Counted from the first letter of the stretch, positions 29,203 through 45,908 are shown. The stretch: DNA of 64,000 nucleotides from Bacillus nakamurai (GCF_001584325.1 NZ_LSAZ01000041.1:124001-188000), one strand, 5' to 3'. The notes: a model not told the origin generated them from the sequence alone. A program made the numbers and translations.

Positions 29203-31968
29203 ATGGATTACAAAGATACGCTGCTGATGCCGAAAACAGATTTTCCGATGAGAGGAAATCTGCCGAATCGTGAACCGGACATGCAAAAACAATGGGAAGA
29301 ACAGGACATTTACCGCCTTGTTCAAGAACGGACGAAAGACCGCCCGAAATTTGTGCTGCATGACGGACCTCCGTATGCAAACGGAGACATCCATATGGGC
29401 CATGCCCTGAACAAAATCCTGAAAGACTTTATCGTCCGCTATAAATCAATGAGCGGCTACAATGCCCCGTACGTGCCGGGCTGGGATACACACGGGCTGC
29501 CGATTGAAACGGCGCTGACGAAAAACAAAAAAGTAAACCGGAAAGAAATGTCCGTTGCTGATTTCCGCAAGCTTTGTGAAGAATATGCATGGCAGCAGAT
29601 CGAAGGACAGCGCGAACAGTTCAAGCGCCTCGGCGTCAGAGGAGACTGGGAAAACCCTTATGTCACGCTGCAGCCTGAATTTGAAGCGCAGCAAATCCGC
29701 GTTTTCGGTGAGATGGCAAAAAGAGGCTACATTTATAAAGGCCTGAAGCCTGTTAACTGGTCTCCTTCAAGTGAATCCGCTCTGGCAGAAGCGGAAATTG
29801 AATATCAGGACAAACGCTCTCCATCTATTTATGTGGCGTTTAACGTGAAAGACGGAAAAGGCGTTCTTGAAAACGGAGAACGCTTCATCATCTGGACGAC
29901 AACGCCATGGACGATGCCTGCCAACCTCGGAATTTCCGTTCATCCGGAGTTAGAATACAGCGTCATCAAAGCCGGAGACAAACGTTATGTCGTCGCAACT
30001 GATTTAATCGAAAACGTGGCCCAAGCATGCGGTTTTGAGAACCCGGAAGTTATCGCCTCATACAAAGGAAGAGAATTGGAACATATTATTGCGGAACATC
30101 CGCTGTACGGCAGAGATTCACTCGTCATGCTCGGTGAGCACGTGACAACAGATGCCGGAACGGGCTGTGTCCATACTGCTCCGGGCCACGGGGAAGATGA
30201 CTTTATCGTCGGCCAAAAATACGGCTTAGAGGTTCTTTGCCCTGTTGATGAAAAAGGGAACATGACTGACGAAGCACCTGGTTTTGAAGGCATGTTTTAT
30301 GATAAAGCAAACAAGCCGATCACTGAGAAGCTTGAAGAAAATGGCGCGCTGTTGAAGCTCGAATTCATTACGCACTCCTATCCGCACGACTGGAGAACAA
30401 AAAAACCGACCATTTTCAGAGCGACTGCCCAATGGTTCGCGTCTATTAAAGATTTCAGATCTGACCTGCTTGATGCCATCAAAAAAACAAAATGGGTGCC
30501 TGAGTGGGGCGAACAGCGTCTTTACAACATGGTGCGCGACCGCGGCGACTGGTGTATTTCAAGACAGCGTGTCTGGGGTGTGCCGATTCCGGTATTTTAT
30601 GCTGAAAATGGCGAGCCTGTTATCACTGACGAAACAATTGAACACGTTTCAGAGCTGTTCAAAAAACATGGCTCAAACATCTGGTTTGAAAAAGAAGCAA
30701 AAGACTTGCTGCCGGAAGGATTTACACATCCGGGAAGCCCGAACGGCATCTTCACGAAAGAACAAGACATCATGGATGTATGGTTTGATTCCGGTTCTTC
30801 GCATCAGGCTGTGCTTGAAGAACGCGATGATCTCGTCCGTCCGGCTGATTTATACCTTGAAGGGTCAGACCAATACCGCGGCTGGTTTAACTCATCCCTT
30901 TCTACCGCAGTTGCCGTCACAGGCCATGCACCTTATAAAGGTGTCTTAAGCCACGGCTTCACACTTGATGCAAACGGCAGAAAAATGAGTAAATCACTCG
31001 GCAACACCATTGATCCGACAAAGATCGCTAGACAGCTTGGAGCGGAGATTTTACGCTTATGGGTATCATCAGTAAACTATCAGGCCGATCACCCGGTTTC
31101 TGAGGATATTTTGAAACAAGTCGCAGAAGTATACCGTAAAATCCGCAACACGTTCCGTTTCCTTCACGGCAACCTGTTTGACTTCAATCCGAGCGTCAAC
31201 GCCGTTGATGTAAAAGACCTTCGGGAAGTGGATCAGTATATGCTGATCAAACTGAACAAGCTGATTGACAAAGTGAAAAAAGCATATGATGAATATGAAT
31301 TTGCGGTTGTATATCACAGCATTCATAACTTCTGCACGATCGAGCTCAGCTCTTTCTATCTTGACTTTGCAAAAGATGTGGTGTACATCGAGCATGCGGA
31401 TCATCCGGACCGCCGCAGCATGCAGACGGTTTTTTATGAAACTCTGCTTGCGTTAGTGAAGCTGACGGCGCCGATTCTGCCGCATACGGCTGACGAAATG
31501 TGGTCTCATTTATCATTTGTCGAAGAACCGAGCGTTCAGCTGACAGATATGCCGGAAACGATCTCTGTTCCTGACAGTGAAGCGACTGAGGATAAATTTG
31601 ACCGTTTCATGGAGCTGCGCAATGACGTGTTAAAAGCGTTAGAAACAGCCCGTAACGAAAAAATTATCGGAAAATCATTGGAAGCGAGCCTGACGTTATA
31701 TCCGAACAAAGAAAATCGTGACCTGCTGTCATCCATTAAAGAAAATACAGCACAGCTGTTTATCGTTTCTGAACTGACGGTGAAAGATGAAAATGAAGCG
31801 CCGGATGAAGCGCAAAGCTTTGATACAGGGAAAATAACTGTAAAAAAAGCGGAGGGCCAAATGTGTGAACGGTCCCGTGTGATTTCCAAAGATGTCGGGG
31901 CCAATCCGAAGTATCCGACATTGTCGCTCCGAAATGCGGAAATCGTGGAAAAATATTATCAAAAATAA
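29203..31968 (+). CDS. ileS: Isoleucyl-tRNA synthetase
   Basis: Class I synthetase charging tRNA-Ile. The 921-residue protein has the HIGH-type motif HMGHALNK near residue 65, a CP1 editing domain ([13 protein letters not shown] and the [15 protein letters not shown] loop), the KMSKS motif in [10 protein letters not shown], and an anticodon-binding helical domain. The start is ATG 29203 after GGAGG. The frame runs open back through the T-box terminator, which cannot be coding. The C-terminal zinc ribbon is degenerate: the usual CxxC pairs are replaced by CERS and SLRN, so only one cysteine remains. Confidence 0.98.
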   Translation: MDYKDTLLMPKTDFPMRGNLPNREPDMQKQWEEQDIYRLVQERTKDRPKFVLHDGPPYANGDIHMGHALNKILKDFIVRYKSMSGYNAPYVPGWDTHGLPIETALTKNKKVNRKEMSVADFRKLCEEYAWQQIEGQREQFKRLGVRGDWENPYVTLQPEFEAQQIRVFGEMAKRGYIYKGLKPVNWSPSSESALAEAEIEYQDKRSPSIYVAFNVKDGKGVLENGERFIIWTTTPWTMPANLGISVHPELEYSVIKAGDKRYVVATDLIENVAQACGFENPEVIASYKGRELEHIIAEHPLYGRDSLVMLGEHVTTDAGTGCVHTAPGHGEDDFIVGQKYGLEVLCPVDEKGNMTDEAPGFEGMFYDKANKPITEKLEENGALLKLEFITHSYPHDWRTKKPTIFRATAQWFASIKDFRSDLLDAIKKTKWVPEWGEQRLYNMVRDRGDWCISRQRVWGVPIPVFYAENGEPVITDETIEHVSELFKKHGSNIWFEKEAKDLLPEGFTHPGSPNGIFTKEQDIMDVWFDSGSSHQAVLEERDDLVRPADLYLEGSDQYRGWFNSSLSTAVAVTGHAPYKGVLSHGFTLDANGRKMSKSLGNTIDPTKIARQLGAEILRLWVSSVNYQADHPVSEDILKQVAEVYRKIRNTFRFLHGNLFDFNPSVNAVDVKDLREVDQYMLIKLNKLIDKVKKAYDEYEFAVVYHSIHNFCTIELSSFYLDFAKDVVYIEHADHPDRRSMQTVFYETLLALVKLTAPILPHTADEMWSHLSFVEEPSVQLTDMPETISVPDSEATEDKFDRFMELRNDVLKALETARNEKIIGKSLEASLTLYPNKENRDLLSSIKENTAQLFIVSELTVKDENEAPDEAQSFDTGKITVKKAEGQMCERSRVISKDVGANPKYPTLSLRNAEIVEKYYQK

Positions 31969-31980
31969 TGGTTTTGTAAG

Positions 31981-32007
31981 CGCCCGGTGTGAACCGGGCG
32001 TTTTTTT
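31981..32007 (+). terminator. Terminator after ileS
   Basis: CGCCCGGT pairs with ACCGGGCG around GTGA, followed by seven T residues. Confidence 0.93.
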
Positions 32008-32117
32008 CATGCCAGCAATGTCATCGATTAGAACGATAGGAAAAATCTTATGGGCTTCAGATGAGGCGGCGGGGGCAACAATAGAGGTATAACCTCAAAG
32101 AGCAGGAGTTGTGATGA

Positions 32118-32489
32118 ATGAATGATCAACTGACCGCAATCCATACGGAGCTTCTCATGATGAAAGAAGAACTCCAGTCAAGATTATTTGAGTATTCTTG
32201 CTTTCAAATGTCAGCATCTGTTGAACCTTCAATAAACAATCAAAAAGCAACTCTGATCTTTCATATTAAAGAAGAACTGCAGGACGTTCTTCTTGCGCTG
32301 TCTAAATTTGAAAACAATACATTCGGTTATTGTGAAAAAACCGGCGCCCCCATTCCGATTGAAAAGCTTGCGGTTTTGCCGACGGCGCGGACCGCTGATG
32401 ATTTTTATTATCCCGCCCAATTTGAAAAGAAAACCCTTCCTTACTGGGAGCCCGAGATGTATGCATATGATCAGGCGCTGTATGAATGA
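32118..32489 (+). CDS. ylyA: DksA/TraR-like regulator YlyA
   Basis: A 123-residue protein in the position of ylyA. In B. subtilis the product binds RNA polymerase and modulates sigma-G-dependent genes (recalled from the literature). An N-terminal helical hairpin (about residues 1-60) is followed by the family segment FENNTFGYCEKTGAPIPIEKL. Only one cysteine of the usual four-Cys zinc finger is present (FGYCEKTG), so a normal zinc site is unlikely. AGGAG precedes ATG 32118. It sits alone between the ileS terminator and lspA. Confidence 0.85.
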   Translation: MNDQLTAIHTELLMMKEELQSRLFEYSCFQMSASVEPSINNQKATLIFHIKEELQDVLLALSKFENNTFGYCEKTGAPIPIEKLAVLPTARTADDFYYPAQFEKKTLPYWEPEMYAYDQALYE

Positions 32490-32602
32490 CAGCGTCTGTT
32501 TCCGTGCGTTTTCCCGGAGCCTGATGATCTGCCTTTACTCCTGCATCTTTTATTGATAAAATTCATAAAGGATAAAAGTAACTGTATAATGGAGGAACGT
32601 GT

Positions 32603-33064
32603 GTGCTTTATTATCTTATCGCTCTTTTAATTATCATAGCCGATCAATTGACGAAATGGCTTGTCGTAAACCATATGGAATTGGGACAAAGCATACCTGT
32701 CATCGATCAGGTGCTGTATATCACCTCGCATCGGAACACAGGGGCGGCATGGGGCATTTTAGCCGGCCAGATGTGGTTTTTCTACTTGATTACTGTCGCC
32801 GTGATCATCGGTATCGTTTATTACATACAGCGTTATGCAAAAGGGCAGATTTTACTCGGGATTTCTCTCGGTTTAATGCTGGGAGGCGCTGTCGGAAACT
32901 TTATTGACCGGGCGGCGCGTCAGGAAGTAGTGGATTTTATCCATGTCATCATCGTTAATTATCATTACCCGATTTTTAATATCGCGGACTCTTCATTGTG
33001 TGTCGGCGTGATACTTTTATTTATTCATATGCTGTTTGACAGCGGGAAAAAGAAGGAGCAATAA
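32603..33064 (+). CDS. lspA: Lipoprotein signal peptidase II
   Basis: Membrane aspartyl protease that removes lipoprotein signal peptides after lipidation. The 153-residue protein has four hydrophobic segments and the catalytic aspartates in GNFIDRA and FNIADSSL, with the conserved NTGAAWG loop near residue 50. The start is GTG 32603, 7 nt after GGAGG. The rluD-type gene begins 1 bp after the stop codon, so the two are cotranscribed. Confidence 0.97.
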   Translation: MLYYLIALLIIIADQLTKWLVVNHMELGQSIPVIDQVLYITSHRNTGAAWGILAGQMWFFYLITVAVIIGIVYYIQRYAKGQILLGISLGLMLGGAVGNFIDRAARQEVVDFIHVIIVNYHYPIFNIADSSLCVGVILLFIHMLFDSGKKKEQ

Positions 33065-33065
33065 C

Positions 33066-33980
33066 ATGAATCAATTTGACATAACCGCTCAGCCTGAACA
33101 AAAAAGCGAGCGGATTGATAAATTTTTGGCTTCATCCGGTGAAAACTGGTCACGCACCCAGGTGCAGCAATGGGTAAAGGAAGGCCTTGTGTCCGTTAAC
33201 GGAAAGTCAGTGAAAGCAAACTATAAAATGCAGCCCGGCGACCAAGTGACGGTGACCGTCCCTGAACCCGAAGAGCTGGACGTGCTTGCCGAGCCTATGG
33301 ACTTGGATATTTATTATGAGGACCAAGACGTGTTGGTCGTGAATAAACCGCGGGGCATGGTCGTTCACCCGGCACCCGGCCATGTGACGGGGACGCTTGT
33401 AAATGGCCTGATGGCGCACTGCAATGACCTTTCCGGCATAAACGGCGTCATGAGGCCCGGAATCGTTCACCGCATTGACAAAGACACCTCAGGCCTGTTA
33501 ATGGTCGCAAAAAATGATATGGCGCATGAATCACTTGTCAATCAGCTCGTCAATAAAACTGTTACCCGGAAATACATAGCGGTTGTCCACGGAATCATTT
33601 CTCATGATGACGGGACCATTGACGCACCGATCGGAAGAGATAAAAAAGACCGCCAAAGCATGACCGTTACGAGAGAAGGCAGCAAAAATGCCGTCACGCA
33701 TTTCCACGTGCTGGAGCGATTTGATGACTTCACGCTTGTAGAGTGCCGCCTTGAGACAGGAAGAACGCATCAGATCCGGGTTCATATGAAGTATATCGGC
33801 TTCCCTTTAGCGGGAGATCCGAAATACGGGCCGAGAAAAACCATTGATTTTAACGGCCAGGCGCTCCATGCGGGAGTATTGGGCTTTCAGCATCCGCGGA
33901 CAGACGAATATATGGAATTCGAAGCGCCGTTGCCGGAAGATATGCAAAAACTCATCGAAAATTTGAGAAATAGCCGTTGA
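33066..33980 (+). CDS. ylyB: RluD-family 23S rRNA pseudouridine synthase (YlyB)
   Basis: Converts specific uridines to pseudouridine, probably in 23S rRNA. An N-terminal S4 domain (ERIDKFLASSGENWSRTQVQ) is followed by the catalytic domain with the aspartate motif HRIDKDTSGL near residue 140 and the RTHQIRVH motif. ATG 33066 (MNQFDIT) gives 304 residues; an in-frame start ten codons earlier lies inside lspA. The -35 of the pyr promoter overlaps its stop codon. Confidence 0.94.
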   Translation: MNQFDITAQPEQKSERIDKFLASSGENWSRTQVQQWVKEGLVSVNGKSVKANYKMQPGDQVTVTVPEPEELDVLAEPMDLDIYYEDQDVLVVNKPRGMVVHPAPGHVTGTLVNGLMAHCNDLSGINGVMRPGIVHRIDKDTSGLLMVAKNDMAHESLVNQLVNKTVTRKYIAVVHGIISHDDGTIDAPIGRDKKDRQSMTVTREGSKNAVTHFHVLERFDDFTLVECRLETGRTHQIRVHMKYIGFPLAGDPKYGPRKTIDFNGQALHAGVLGFQHPRTDEYMEFEAPLPEDMQKLIENLRNSR

Positions 33981-34005
33981 CAGCAAGTTTCTTTTCTGAA
34001 ATAAT
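33977..34005 (+). promoter_or_regulatory. pyr operon promoter
   Basis: TTGACA (33977-33982) and AATAAT (34000-34005) lie 17 bp apart, starting inside the stop codon of the preceding gene. Confidence 0.8.
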
Positions 34006-34031
34006 AAAACAAAGCTGAATAGATTCTTTAA

Positions 34032-34709
<678 letters not shown>

Positions 34710-34726
34710 AGCACCTTTTTAAATGC

Positions 34727-34831
34727 ATTCCAGAGAGTTTGCAAAGAGGATTTCTAACGCACAAAAGCCGGGCGTAATGACGCGGCCGGACTGTGTATGC
34801 CTCTTTGCGCAAAAAGCAAAGAGGTTTTTTT
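34727..34831 (+). promoter_or_regulatory. PyrR attenuator 2 (pyrR-pyrP)
   Basis: The binding loop TTCCAGAGAGTTTGCAAAGAG starts near 34728; its GCAAAGAGG (34741-34749) can pair with CCTCTTTGC (34800-34808) as antiterminator. The terminator pairs that CCTCTTTGC with a second GCAAAGAGG (34816-34824), followed by seven T residues. The duplicate GCAAAGAGG makes the two structures mutually exclusive. Confidence 0.93.
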
Positions 34832-34880
34832 ATACCATTTGAGAGTCATTTTAAAGAGACGTCAATCAGGAGGAAACGCC

Positions 34881-36188
34881 ATGAGTAAAAAAAAAGTAAA
34901 TCTGGGAGTCAGGGATGTCCCAAACCCATTGTCCTGGCTGTCATTCAGCCTGCAGCATTTATTCGCCATGTTCGGCTCAACGATCCTCGTTCCGAAACTG
35001 GTCGGAATGAGTCCGGCAGTGGCGCTTGTCACGAGCGGAATCGGGACACTCGCTTATCTCTTGATTACAAAAGGCCAGATTCCTGCTTATCTAGGATCAT
35101 CATTTGCCTTTATTTCTCCGATTATATTGGTGAAAGCAACGGGAGGGCCGGGGGCGGCCATGGTCGGCGCTTTCCTGGCGGGAATCGTGTACGGCTTGAT
35201 CGCGCTGCTTATCAGGCAGCTTGGAACGGGGTGGCTGATGAAGCTGCTGCCGCCGGTCGTCGTCGGACCCGTCATTATCGTCATCGGTCTCGGGCTGGCA
35301 AGTACGGCCGTTAACATGGCGATGTACGCGGACCCGAATGCGAAGGAGCTCGTCTACAGCTTAAAGCACTTCAGTGTAGCCGGCGTCACCTTGGCGATTA
35401 CCATCATCTGCGCCATCTTTTTACGGGGATTTTTAAGCCTGATACCGGTGCTGATCGGCATCATAGGCGGGTATCTGTTCGCTCTTACACAAGGCATTGT
35501 CGATTTCCAGCCCGTCATTGATGCCAAATGGTTTGCCGCCCCCGAGTTCATCATTCCGTTTAAGGACTATACGCCGTCTGTGACACTCGGGATTGCTGCG
35601 GCGATGGTGCCGGTTGCTTTCGTAACGATGTCAGAGCATATCGGCCACCAAATGGTGCTCAGTAAAGTTGTCGGACAAGATTTCATTAAGAAACCGGGGC
35701 TGCACCGCTCAATTATGGGGGACAGTGCAGCGACGATTATGGCTTCATTAATCGGGGGCCCGCCGACAACGACATACGGCGAAAACATCGGTGTACTGGC
35801 TATAACGAGAGTTTTCAGCGTCTTTGTCATCGGAGGCGCGGGTGTCATCGCAGTCTGCTTCGGGTTTGTCGGCAAAGTATCTGCGCTGATCAGCTCAGTT
35901 CCGTCCGCGGTCATGGGAGGCGTTTCCTTCCTGCTCTTCGGAATTATCGCGTCCAGCGGTTTGAGAATGCTGATTGACAACAAAATTGACTATGAAAACA
36001 ACAGAAATTTAATTATTACATCCGTCATCCTCGTTATCGGCGTAGGCGGTGCTTTCATTCAAGTATCTAAAGGCGGCTTTCAAGTATCGGGCATGGCGCT
36101 GGCGGCAATCGTCGGAGTCATCCTCAACCTGATTCTGCCGCACGCAAAGGAAGAAGAGGCTGACGTCTCAGAACAGGATCATATTTAA
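34881..36188 (+). CDS. pyrP: Uracil permease
   Basis: Nucleobase-cation symporter-2 family transporter that imports uracil. The 435-residue protein has about 12-14 membrane segments and family motifs including LQHLFAMFGSTILVP, the TM3 region YLGSSFAFISP, the TM8 motif SEHIGHQ, and GGPPTTTYGENIG. ATG 34881 follows CAGGAGG; the longer frame would begin inside the attenuator terminator. It is flanked by PyrR attenuators on both sides, so its expression is tuned separately from pyrR. Confidence 0.97.
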   Translation: MSKKKVNLGVRDVPNPLSWLSFSLQHLFAMFGSTILVPKLVGMSPAVALVTSGIGTLAYLLITKGQIPAYLGSSFAFISPIILVKATGGPGAAMVGAFLAGIVYGLIALLIRQLGTGWLMKLLPPVVVGPVIIVIGLGLASTAVNMAMYADPNAKELVYSLKHFSVAGVTLAITIICAIFLRGFLSLIPVLIGIIGGYLFALTQGIVDFQPVIDAKWFAAPEFIIPFKDYTPSVTLGIAAAMVPVAFVTMSEHIGHQMVLSKVVGQDFIKKPGLHRSIMGDSAATIMASLIGGPPTTTYGENIGVLAITRVFSVFVIGGAGVIAVCFGFVGKVSALISSVPSAVMGGVSFLLFGIIASSGLRMLIDNKIDYENNRNLIITSVILVIGVGGAFIQVSKGGFQVSGMALAAIVGVILNLILPHAKEEEADVSEQDHI

Positions 36189-36201
36189 ACCTTTTAAAGA
36201 A

Positions 36202-36296
36202 AGTCCAGAGAGGCTTGGAAGGGTTATGACGGGAAGAAGCTGTACGCTGCTTCTCTCTTTAACCGCACCCCGAGTCCAGAGACCGGGGTGTTTTTT
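36202..36296 (+). promoter_or_regulatory. PyrR attenuator 3 (pyrP-pyrB)
   Basis: The binding loop AGTCCAGAGAGGCTTGGAAG starts at 36202. The terminator pairs CACCCCG (36266-36272) with CGGGGTG (36284-36290), followed by six T residues. TCCAGAGA recurs inside the terminator loop. Confidence 0.93.
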
Positions 36297-36312
36297 ACGG
36301 CCTTCAAGTTGA

Positions 36313-38511
<2,199 letters not shown>

Positions 38512-38515
<4 letters not shown>

Positions 38516-39606
38516 AAAGAAGACTAGTACTGGAAAATGGAGCGGTATTTGAGGGGAAAGCATTCGGAAGCCTGGAACATACCGCGGGTGAAGTCGTATT
38601 CAACACCGGAATGACCGGTTATCAGGAAATTTTGTCAGACCCTTCTTACTGCGGACAGATCGTTACGCTGACGTATCCCCTAATCGGCAACTACGGCATT
38701 AACCGGGATGACTTTGAATCCATTACACCGTTTGTAAAAGGGCTCATTGTAAAAGAGTTATGCGAACTGCCTTCCAACTGGAGATCAGCTTATACACTTG
38801 ATGAATATTTAAAAATGAAAAATATCCCGGGTTTACAAGGGATTGATACAAGAAAGCTCACAAGAATGATCCGTACAGCCGGTGCATTAAAAGGAACGTT
38901 TGCTTCATGTGATGAGGATGTGGAAGCGGTTCTGACACGGCTGAAAGAAACCAAACTTCCGAGAAACCAAGTCGCGCAAGTGTCAGCAAAAACGGCTTAT
39001 CCGAGCCCGGGCCGAGGCAAACGCATCGTGTTAGTTGATTTCGGCATGAAGCACGGCATTTTAAGAGAATTAAACAAACGGAAATGCGACGTCATCGTTG
39101 TGCCTTACAATGTAACGGCAGAGGAAGTGCTTCAATTAAAGCCGGACGGCGTCATGCTTTCTAACGGACCCGGAGATCCGAAAGATGTCCCGGAAGCGAT
39201 TGAAATGATAAAAGGAATACTCAGAAAAGTGCCTTTATTCGGAATCTGTCTCGGCCACCAATTATTTGCACTGGCATCCGGAGCGGATACAGAAAAAATG
39301 AAATTCGGACACAGGGGCTCCAACCATCCGGTAAAAGAGCTTGCGACAGGAAAAGTTGCTTTGACTGCCCAAAACCACGGCTACACGGTCTCTTCCATTG
39401 ATGAGACAGAGCTTGAAGTGACACATGTCGCGATAAATGATGACACAATCGAAGGGCTGAAGCATAAAACATTGCCGGCATTTACGGTTCAATACCATCC
39501 CGAAGCTTCACCAGGCCCGGAAGATGCCAATCACTTGTTTGACAGATTCATCGACATGATCGAAACAACAGAGAAAGAAGGGGAAGCGGTATGCCAAAAC
39601 GCGTAG
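38512..39606 (+). CDS. pyrAA: Carbamoyl-phosphate synthase small (glutaminase) subunit, pyrimidine-specific
   Basis: Class I glutamine amidotransferase subunit that delivers ammonia to PyrAB. The 364-residue protein has an N-terminal CPSase domain ([21 protein letters not shown]) and a C-terminal glutaminase domain with the nucleophile Cys in FGICLGHQ near residue 245 and the His/Glu pair in YHPEASPG. The start overlaps pyrC; the end overlaps pyrAB by 16 nt. Position in the pyr operon marks it as the pyrimidine rather than arginine isozyme. Confidence 0.98.
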
Positions 39607-42600
39607 ATATTAAGAAGATATTAGTGATCGGATCTGGCCCGATTGTTATCGGCCAGGCGGCAGAATTTGATTATGCGGGCACGCAGGCGTGTCTTGCATT
39701 AAAAGAAGAAGGCTATGAAGTTATTCTCGTCAATTCAAACCCAGCCACTATCATGACCGATACAGAAATGGCCGATCGGGTATACATCGAGCCGCTGACG
39801 CCTGAATTTCTCACCCGTATTATCAGAAAAGAACGTCCTGATGCCATCCTGCCGACATTGGGCGGCCAGACCGGCCTGAACCTTGCCGTGGAGCTATTTG
39901 AACTCGGCGTCCTTGAAGAATGCGGTGTGGAAGTGCTCGGCACGAAGCTGTCAGCCATCCAGCAGGCAGAAGACAGGGATTTGTTCCGCACGCTGATGAA
40001 TGAGCTGAATGAACCCGTGCCGGAAAGTGATATTATTCACTCTTTACAAGAAGCTGAGGATTTTGTCAGCCGCATCGGGTTCCCTGTCATCGTGCGTCCG
40101 GCTTATACATTGGGCGGAACGGGCGGCGGTATCTGCTCGAACGAAACGGAACTGAAGGAAATCGTAGAAAACGGATTAAAACTGAGCCCGGTTCACCAAT
40201 GCCTGCTTGAAAAAAGCATCGCCGGCTTCAAAGAAATCGAATATGAAGTGATGAGAGACAACAGAGATCATGCGATCGTTGTCTGCAACATGGAAAATAT
40301 CGATCCGGTCGGCATCCATACGGGAGACAGCATCGTTGTCGCTCCGAGCCAGACTTTGAGCGATCGGGAGTACCAGCTGCTGCGAAACGTCTCATTAAAG
40401 CTCATCCGCGCGCTCGGCATCGAAGGCGGCTGTAACGTTCAGCTGGCGTTAGATCCTGACAGCTTCCAATATTACATTATAGAAGTAAACCCGCGGGTCA
40501 GCCGGTCATCTGCCCTCGCCTCAAAAGCAACGGGTTATCCGATCGCAAAATTGGCAGCTAAAATCGCAGTCGGCCTTTCTCTCGATGAAATGATGAACCC
40601 TGTAACAGGTAAAACATACGCGGCATTTGAACCTGCGCTTGACTATGTCGTCTCCAAAATCCCGCGCTGGCCGTTTGATAAATTCGAATCGGCAAACCGC
40701 AGACTCGGCACACAAATGAAAGCGACGGGAGAAGTAATGGCCATCGGCCGCACGCTTGAGGAATCGCTTTTAAAAGCCGTCCGCTCACTGGAAGCTGACG
40801 TCTACCATCTGGAATTGAAAGATGCGGAGGAGATTTCTGACGGGCTTTTGGAAAAACGGATCAGAAAGGCGGGAGATGAGCGGCTGTTTTATCTCGCTGA
40901 GGCTTTCAGAAGAGGCTACACAGTTGAACAGCTTCATGAGTTTTCTGCCATCGACGTATTCTTTTTGCACAAGCTGCACAAGCTGGCCGTGTTTGAAAAC
41001 GAGCTGAAAGCAAATAAAGGCAGCCTTACAGTCTTACAGACAGCAAAAGAACTCGGTTTCTCCGACAAATATATCAGCCGGGAATGGAACATGCCGGAAT
41101 CAGAGCTGTACAATCTGAGAAAACAGTCATCAATCCTGCCGGTATTTAAAATGGTAGATACATGTGCGGCGGAATTTGAATCTGAAACCCCGTACTTCTA
41201 CAGCACGTATGAGGAAGAAAATGAGTCGGCCGTTACTTCAAGAAAAAGCGTCGTCGTCCTCGGATCAGGACCGATTCGCATCGGACAGGGCGTTGAATTC
41301 GATTATGCGACTGTTCATTCTGTGTGGGCGATTAAACAAGCCGGTTATGAAGCAATTATCATCAATAACAACCCTGAGACGGTGTCAACTGATTTCAGCA
41401 TTTCAGATAAGCTGTATTTTGAACCGCTGACGGTTGAAGATGTCATGCACATCATCGATTTGGAACAGCCGGAAGGCGTTGTCGTCCAATTCGGAGGCCA
41501 GACGGCCATCAACCTTGCTGAGGAGCTTAGCGCCCGCGGCGTCAAAATCCTCGGCACATCACTTGAGGATTTAGACCGTGCGGAAGACCGCGATAAGTTC
41601 GAGCAGGCGCTTGAGGCGCTGAACGTGCCGCAGCCGCTCGGAAAAACAGCTGTGTCAGTTAACGAAGCGGTCAAAATTGCCGCGGCCATCGGCTATCCGG
41701 TTCTTGTCCGTCCTTCATATGTACTTGGCGGCCGGGCGATGGAGATCGTCTATCACGAAGACGAACTTCTTCACTATATGGAAAACGCGGTGAAAATCAA
41801 CCCGCAGCATCCGGTCTTAATCGACCGCTATTTGACGGGTAAAGAAATCGAAGTGGATGCCGTATCAGACGGCGAAACAGTCGTCATCCCGGGAATTATG
41901 GAACATATCGAGCGGGCCGGCGTCCATTCAGGGGATTCGATTGCCGTCTATCCGCCGCAGTCTTTAAGCGAAGAAATTAAACAAAAAATTGAACAGTACA
42001 CGGTGGCTTTGGCGAAAGGACTCAACATCGTCGGCTTGCTGAACATCCAATTCGTACTGTCACAAGGTGAAGTGTATGTGCTTGAGGTGAATCCGAGATC
42101 AAGCAGAACCGTGCCGTTTTTAAGCAAAATCACAAAGATTCCGATGGCAAACCTTGCGACAAAGGTCATTCTCGGCCAAAAGCTTGCAGACTTTGGCTAT
42201 CAAGAAGGATTGCAGCCTGAACAGCAGGGAGTATTCGTCAAAGTGCCTGTCTTCTCATTCGCGAAGCTGAGAAGAGTTGATATTACGTTAGGACCTGAAA
42301 TGAAGTCGACCGGAGAAGTGATGGGCAAGGATTCAACAGTCGAAAAGGCGCTTTATAAAGGGCTGATTGCCTCAGGCATTCAAATCCCGAATTACGGATC
42401 TGTTTTGCTGACGGTTGCTGATAAAGATAAGGAAGAAGGACTTTTGATCGCCAAACGCTTCCATGCGATCGGATATAAGATTTTGGCGACGGAAGGAACG
42501 GCTGCATATTTGAAAGTCGCTGCCATTCCGGCTCAGGTTGTCGGGAAAATCGGTGAAAAAGGCCAGAACCTGCTTGACGTCATCAGAAACGGGGAAGCGC

Positions 42601-42802
42601 AATTTGTCATCAATACGCTGACAAAGGGCAAACAGCCGGCAAGGGACGGCTTCAGAATCCGCCGTGAATCTGTGGAAAACGGTGTGGCCTGCCTGACGTC
42701 GTTAGACACGGCCGAAGCGATTTTGCGAGTATTGGAAAGCATGACATTCAGAGCGGACCATATGCCGGCAGCGGAAACGAATCAGAAGGCAGCTGTTACG
42801 AT

Positions 42803-42806
<4 letters not shown>
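39591..42806 (+). CDS. pyrAB: Carbamoyl-phosphate synthase large subunit, pyrimidine-specific
   Basis: Makes carbamoyl phosphate from bicarbonate, ammonia and two ATP. The 1071-residue protein is an internal duplication: two ATP-grasp halves each begin with the same motif ([19 protein letters not shown] near residue 10 and [18 protein letters not shown] near residue 560). The C-terminal methylglyoxal-synthase-like domain (from about residue 930) binds allosteric effectors, typically UMP and PRPP in this isozyme. It overlaps pyrAA by 16 nt and pyrK by 4 nt. Confidence 0.98.
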
Positions 42807-45192
<2,386 letters not shown>

Positions 45193-45196
<4 letters not shown>

Positions 45197-45828
45197 AACA
45201 AACCATCGCAAAACATCTATTAAACATTGAAGCTGTATTTCTGCGCCCGAATGAGCCGTTTACTTGGGCGAGCGGCATATTATCCCCGATCTATTGCGAC
45301 AACCGTCTGACACTGTCGTTTCCGGAAGTGAGAAATGATGTGGCAGATGGTCTGAGCAAGCTTTTAAAAGAGCATTTTACGGAAGCTGAGATGGTCGCGG
45401 GAACAGCGACGGCCGGCATTCCGCATGCCGCGCTTCTGGCAGACCGTTTGAATGTGCCGATGTGCTACGTCAGAAGCAAGCCGAAAGCGCACGGCAAGGG
45501 AAATCAAATCGAAGGCGCCCTCAAAAAAGGGCAAAAAACAGTTGTGATCGAAGACTTAATTTCCACGGGAGGCAGCGTGCTTGAGGCAGCGGCGGCTCTT
45601 CAAAGAGAGGGCGCGGACGTTCTCGGCGTCATCTCCATTTTCACATACGGGCTTCCGAAAGCGAGGGAAGCATTTGAGAAAGCGCGGCTGCCGTATTATT
45701 CATTAACGGACTATGACACGCTGACGGAAGTGGCGCTTGAAAACGGAACGATTCATTCAGATGACCTCGAAAAGCTGAAAGCGTGGAAAAAGAATCCCGA
45801 GTCAAAAGATTGGTTTAAAAATAATTGA
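45193..45828 (+). CDS. pyrE: Orotate phosphoribosyltransferase
   Basis: Joins orotate and PRPP to make OMP. The 211-residue protein has the PRPP-binding motif [13 protein letters not shown] near residue 119 and a catalytic lysine-rich loop ([12 protein letters not shown]). I chose ATG 45193 because it overlaps the pyrF stop as ATGA and follows GGGAGGG. It is the last gene of the pyr operon, and a terminator follows. Confidence 0.97.
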
Positions 45829-45834
45829 GCGAAA

Positions 45835-45856
45835 ACAGGCCGCAGGGCCTGTTTTT
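45835..45856 (+). terminator. Terminator of the pyr operon
   Basis: ACAGGCC pairs with GGCCTGT around 4 nt, followed by TTTTTATT. Confidence 0.85.
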
Positions 45857-45880
45857 ATTATTCCTATCAAAAAACTCGGG

Positions 45881-45908
45881 TTGACTTTTGTTAGAATTGT
45901 GCTAAAAT
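45881..45908 (+). promoter_or_regulatory. cysH operon promoter
   Basis: TTGACT and TAAAAT lie 16 nt apart, and the -10 has an extended TGC. It is 20 bp upstream of the S-box leader. Confidence 0.75.

Noticed and set aside
30470-30949. 159-codon plus-strand ORF inside ileS
   Set aside because: Out-of-frame shadow of the synthetase gene, with no family resemblance.
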